Part shown: one piece after another, positions 30,968-33,286 of the stretch
How the letters are laid out: every line of letters starts with the position of its first letter
How positions within the stretch are numbered: position 1 is the stretch's first letter
Source: Streptacidiphilus anmyonensis
GTDB taxonomy: Bacteria > Actinomycetota > Actinomycetes > Streptomycetales > Streptomycetaceae
Length of the DNA: 33,286 bases
Direction of reading: 5' to 3'
Assembly: GCF_000787855.1 (NCBI RefSeq)
Contig: NZ_BBPQ01000085.1
Coordinates: 1 to 33,286 of the forward strand
Program-made: the position numbers and the translations under genes
The notes under the pieces: generated by a model
Database searches by the model: none
What the model was told of the DNA's origin: nothing
What the model saw: only the letters and a program-made list of their open reading frames with translations

Positions 30968-30999
30968 GCTCGGGCATCGTCCTGCTCGGGCATCGTCCT
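30968..30999. repeat. 16-bp tandem duplication
   Basis: GCTCGGGCATCGTCCT occurs twice head to tail (30968-30983 and 30984-30999) and the third copy begins with GCTCG. It is in the 3' flank of the four-cysteine protein. It is probably a replication-slippage product. Confidence 0.9.
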
Positions 31000-31204
31000 G
31001 CTCGTGCTCCGGATGGCCCCGCGTCGACTGTCGCCTCGCCGTCGGTGCGCCGCGGAGCCGGGGTGGTCATGCCTGCCGGCCTCCGCCATCCGTCACGTCC
31101 CACCATTTCGCCGGCTCCGTTGAACCCGAACGCGTCGGTCGGCGTAACAGCTGAGGGTGTCGAGTGCTCCCGAGCATCCGCCCGGCACCGTACGGAGGTG
31201 TGGG

Positions 31205-31387
31205 ATGTGGATCCGCGTTGTCATCGGAGTCGTACTGGTCGCGGTCGGCGGGGTGTGGATCGCCCAGGGAACCGGGGCGATGCGTGGCTCGATGATGAGC
31301 GGACACTCCGGATACGCCGTGCTGGGCGCGCTGGTCGTCCTCGTCGGCCTGGCGCTGCTGGGCCTCGCCCGACGCCGACGCCGGTAG
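31205..31387 (+). CDS. small two-helix membrane protein
   Basis: This 60-residue protein begins MWIRVVIGVVLVAVGGVWIA and has two transmembrane helices (about 3-20 and 35-54) around a short loop with QGTGAMRGSMMSGHSG. It ends in a run of Arg residues (LLGLARRRRR), typical of tiny actinomycete membrane proteins of unknown function. The ATG at 31205 has GGAGGTG at 31195-31201, a strong site that decides the start over an upstream in-frame ATG at 31157. Confidence 0.8.
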   Translation: MWIRVVIGVVLVAVGGVWIAQGTGAMRGSMMSGHSGYAVLGALVVLVGLALLGLARRRRR

Positions 31388-31781
31388 TCCCTCAAGCCAC
31401 GTCGTGCGGCAGAAGCGCGACAGCGAGCCCCGCGCCCAGTCCGGCCGACGCCGAAGCCGCACGTGAGCGTCAACTGTGACCCACGCTCCCAGCGGACATC
31501 GGAGGGATTCGGCGGACCGACGAGTGGTAGTGGGTCGCGCCTGAGGGGCGCGGGGATGGGCGAGTGCGCCGGGAGTTTCCCCCGAGACGAATACGCATCT
31601 ACATCTACGGCTAGATTCTCGGGCTGTCGCCGCACTCACCGTTGGATCCCTGTCCGGGAGTGCTCATTTCCGCCTGTGCTGAATCGAGGTATGGCATGCC
31701 TTTCTTCGTTCGTGATCGTGAGACCGTGCCGCTGTGCGCGGTCTTGACGGCCGCGGCTTCGCGACGCGCGAGGTGACCGCG
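31388..31781. other. non-coding stretch
   Basis: No convincing gene is seen in these 394 bases. The part around 31590-31690 is less GC-rich than the rest and may hold the promoter of the following small membrane protein gene. No strong hairpin or repeat was found. Confidence 0.4.
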
Positions 31782-32066
31782 GTGCTCAGTCGGTTGCTGG
31801 AGGGGCTGGTCGGGGTCGCGCTGTTGCTCGTCGGCGCCGGGTTGTTGTCGTGTTGGTACCTCTCCCGGCTGCGGGCGCGTCAGTTCGCGCAGCAGGTGGA
31901 CGCGCTGTGGCCGGATTCGCGCAGTGGTGAGCGGGACTGGATCGCTCAGTCGCTGGCGGCGCTGGAAGAGGCCGATTCGGGCAGCGCAGCCGTCGTGGTC
32001 CACGGAGCGGTGAACGGCTGCGGCGTGCTGGCGCCTCTCCCGGCGCCGCGCAGTCCGTCCCTGTGA
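31782..32066 (+). CDS. small single-helix membrane protein
   Basis: This 94-residue protein starts MLSRLLEGLVGVALLLVGAG, a membrane helix of about 20 residues. A basic stop-transfer stretch (SRLRARQ) and a soluble cytoplasmic tail with DALWPDSRSGERDWIAQSLA follow. GTG 31782 is chosen because GAGGTGA lies at 31770-31776. GTG 31734 would add 16 residues without a ribosome site. I know no function for it. The tail sequence around W-I-A-Q-S-L-A-A-L-E-E could be helical and may contact a partner. Confidence 0.55.
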   Translation: MLSRLLEGLVGVALLLVGAGLLSCWYLSRLRARQFAQQVDALWPDSRSGERDWIAQSLAALEEADSGSAAVVVHGAVNGCGVLAPLPAPRSPSL

Positions 32067-32345
32067 CCCATCGCCTGGCGGGCGGCATGGCGGCGCGCGA
32101 GAGGTACCCGGCCGCCTGGGCGCCGGGCTGCTTTCGGAGGCCGGTTTCGCGCGGAGCGTCAAGGGCCGATCGGTCCCTGGATGGTGCGCCGGACGGGGGG
32201 CGTGGTGGTGCCGGAGCAGCGCCCGGGACAGGCGTGCTGCGCGATGGCGCCCCGGAGGCGGGTGCGGACCGCGGCGGAGGGGCACACTCGTGTGGTGCGG
32301 GCCGCTGGCGCGGCTCCGCCTGCGAGTGGAAGTTGAGGGTTCGTC

Positions 32346-32597
32346 ATGTGCGTGGTGGTCCGCGTGGCGGGTGCGGCCGAGCAGGACGTGGCATGGGATG
32401 CACGTGAGGTTGCCGTGGTGGTCCGCGCTGGCATGCCGACCGAGGAGGCGCTTGCGGGTGTGCGGGCGGTGCTGTCGGACCTGGGGTCGGTCGCGCGGGG
32501 ACCAGGCCTCTGGTGCTTCTGCGGGGAGCCGGTGTCGTGGCCGGTCCCGCTGGGCCGGTCGGGCTTGTGCGCAGTCGCCGCTCCGGCGACCCCTTGA
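32346..32597 (+). CDS. hypothetical small protein
   Basis: This is a possible 83-residue product starting MCVVVRVAGAAEQDVAWDAR, with a CxC pair in GLWCFCGEPV and no membrane helix. GAGG lies about ten bases upstream of the ATG at 32346. Codon bias is moderate and no family is recognised. It may be real, but competing frames on the other strand are equally long. Confidence 0.35.
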   Translation: MCVVVRVAGAAEQDVAWDAREVAVVVRAGMPTEEALAGVRAVLSDLGSVARGPGLWCFCGEPVSWPVPLGRSGLCAVAAPATP

Positions 32598-32738
32598 GGT
32601 CGCGCGAGGCCACGTGAGGTCCGGCGGCATGCTCGCCGGCCCGTCGCGCACGGCCCAGCGGGCCGTGTCGCCGTAGGGCCGACCGAGTTGTCCAAGACCG
32701 CCCGGCAGCAGCGGCGGACCTCGGACATGATCACTGGT

Positions 32739-32822
32739 AGTAGTCGCCGACTACTTGCAGTGCCCATCGCCGAGGGTCTACTGTCCAATTTCGTTGGACA
32801 TTTCGTCCAATGTCATTGGACA
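32739..32822 (+). promoter_or_regulatory. promoter of the 72-residue peptide gene with three palindromic operators
   Basis: TTGCAG (32755-32760) and TACTGT (32779-32784), 18 bases apart, can serve as -35 and -10. Just upstream lies the 17-bp palindrome AGTAGTCG-C-CGACTACT (32739-32755). At and beyond the start point lie two related palindromes: TGTCCAA-N5-TTGGACA (32782-32800) and GTCCAAT-GTC-ATTGGAC (32805-32821). Their centres are 22 bp apart, about two helical turns. This suggests an activator upstream and a cooperative repressor downstream. Confidence 0.65.
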
Positions 32823-32859
32823 TCGGACATCCGCCTGTCCTATCGAGAGCGAGGCATTC

Positions 32860-33078
32860 ATGAGCATGGAGATGCACGAGCTGGACGCCGAGTCGGCCGA
32901 GCTGCTGCCGGGCCGTGAGGCGCTGGGCCGCCTGAAGTTCAGCTTCACCAAGGCCACGAACGTGACCAAGCACGTCGCCCACGTCAACGCCCACAACCAG
33001 TCGGTCGCGCTGAACCTGGGATCCGACGGGGCCACCGCCGCCTCCCAGGCCGCCCAGGGCATCTGGGTCATCCAGTAG
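32860..33078 (+). CDS. 72-residue peptide, possible modified-peptide precursor
   Basis: The product starts MSMEMHELDAESAELLPGRE and ends ASQAAQGIWVIQ. The first 23 or so residues are acidic (HELDAESAELLPGREALG) and look like a leader. The middle is basic and His/Asn-rich (KATNVTKHVAHVNAHNQ), and the C-terminus is Ala/Gln-rich and hydrophobic. It has no Cys, no signal peptide and no membrane helix. The ATG at 32860 has GAGG at 32851-32854; longer starts run into the operators and are rejected. I do not recognise the family. The leader/core layout, stringent-looking promoter and following hairpin fit a peptide expressed in excess of downstream genes. No modification enzyme is visible before the window ends. 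Confidence 0.7.
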   Translation: MSMEMHELDAESAELLPGREALGRLKFSFTKATNVTKHVAHVNAHNQSVALNLGSDGATAASQAAQGIWVIQ

Positions 33079-33092
33079 CAGCACGGCGCCCC

Positions 33093-33129
33093 GGCGGCCG
33101 GGAACTCGTAGTCCGAGTCCCCGGCCGCC
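33093..33129 (+). terminator. strong hairpin after the peptide gene
   Basis: Arms at 33093-33108 and 33114-33129 form a 16-bp stem with one A/C mismatch and a 5-base loop (TAGTC). It begins 15 bases past the peptide stop. It could terminate most transcripts and let a fraction read into the next gene, as is common in peptide operons, and would also protect the mRNA's 3' end. Confidence 0.75.
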
Positions 33130-33194
33130 AAGGAGGACGGACGAGCCCGGGGCGCCTGCCCGGGCGGAAGACGCCAGAGGACACACATCCTGAG

Positions 33195-33286
33195 ATGACA
33201 GCCGCAATCCCCACCTCCACGGTCCCGGGCCCCGGCGGAATGGCCACCCTCGTACCACCCACGACGACAGCAGAGTTCCCGGTTTT
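33195..33286 (+). CDS. 5' end of an unidentified gene running off the window
   Basis: The ATG at 33195 opens a frame to the window end reading MTAAIPTSTVPGPGGMATLV and on to TAEFPV. AGAGGA (33175-33180) lies somewhat far upstream, so an internal ATG at 33240 is possible. The first 30 residues are Thr/Pro-rich and give no family. The position after the peptide gene and hairpin suggests a related function. That cannot be checked within the window. Confidence 0.4.
   Translation, partial: MTAAIPTSTVPGPGGMATLVPPTTTAEFPV

Noticed and set aside
32755..32859. Upstream in-frame start extending the 72-residue peptide to 107 residues
   Set aside because: The extension lies over the palindromic operators and likely start site, and the GAGG site at 32851 marks ATG 32860.
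1..33286. tRNA, rRNA or other structural RNA genes
   Set aside because: No cloverleaf-like or conserved RNA sequence was seen by eye on either strand; a covariance-model scan would be needed to exclude small RNAs or riboswitches.

Overview
The window is high-GC DNA with GTG/ATG starts, strong third-position G/C bias, many ATGA stop/start overlaps and a large set of one-component regulators and secreted proteins. This fits a Streptomyces-like actinomycete, probably an accessory, chromosome-arm type of region. The species cannot be told from the sequence. Assignments below come from reading motifs and family resemblance by eye; no database search was possible.

Layout. (1) 1-5470: a cupin, a frameshifted and truncated alcohol dehydrogenase (MDR) pseudogene, a NarL-type two-component pair, a small DUF4190-like membrane protein, a secreted serine beta-lactamase-like hydrolase, then decayed pieces of a tyrosine integrase and a TPR protein. 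(2) 5473-7972: an F420/NADP-reductase-like protein and an inositol-monophosphatase-family protein, divergent from a LysR regulator. (3) 8466-14156: a tightly coupled minus-strand operon of MmgE/PrpD, PEP-mutase/isocitrate-lyase-type lyase, aconitase-type large and small subunits and a metallo-beta-lactamase-fold hydrolase, divergent from an IclR regulator. It resembles a methylcitrate or dimethylmalate type dehydratase-hydratase-lyase route. (4) 14704-18804: a lipoprotein alpha/beta hydrolase, an aldehyde dehydrogenase reduced to its two ends, a quinone oxidoreductase and an HSL-type esterase, divergent from a second LysR with a 23-bp perfect palindrome over its start. (5) 18845-23122: an orphan LuxR helix-turn-helix, a YceI protein with two MarR-type boxes, a SCO1 remnant, and a 921-residue secreted protein with five peptidoglycan-binding modules and a CHAP-like domain.

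(6) 23543-27416 is the most unusual part: a four-gene minus-strand operon coding for a LanD/EpiD-type flavoprotein, a 237-residue protein with an internally duplicated architecture ending in Cys-Cys, a radical SAM/SPASM protein, and an LpxL/HtrB-fold protein that appears to have lost its catalytic His. I read this as a candidate new peptide-modification (RiPP-like) system whose substrate is the duplicated protein's C-terminal tail.

(7) 27785-33286: a small membrane protein, a quinone oxidoreductase divergent from a GlxA-type AraC regulator across a nested palindrome, several small membrane or secreted proteins, and at the right edge a 72-residue peptide gene behind tandem palindromic operators, followed by a strong hairpin and the start of another gene. 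That edge may be the beginning of a second peptide locus cut off by the window.
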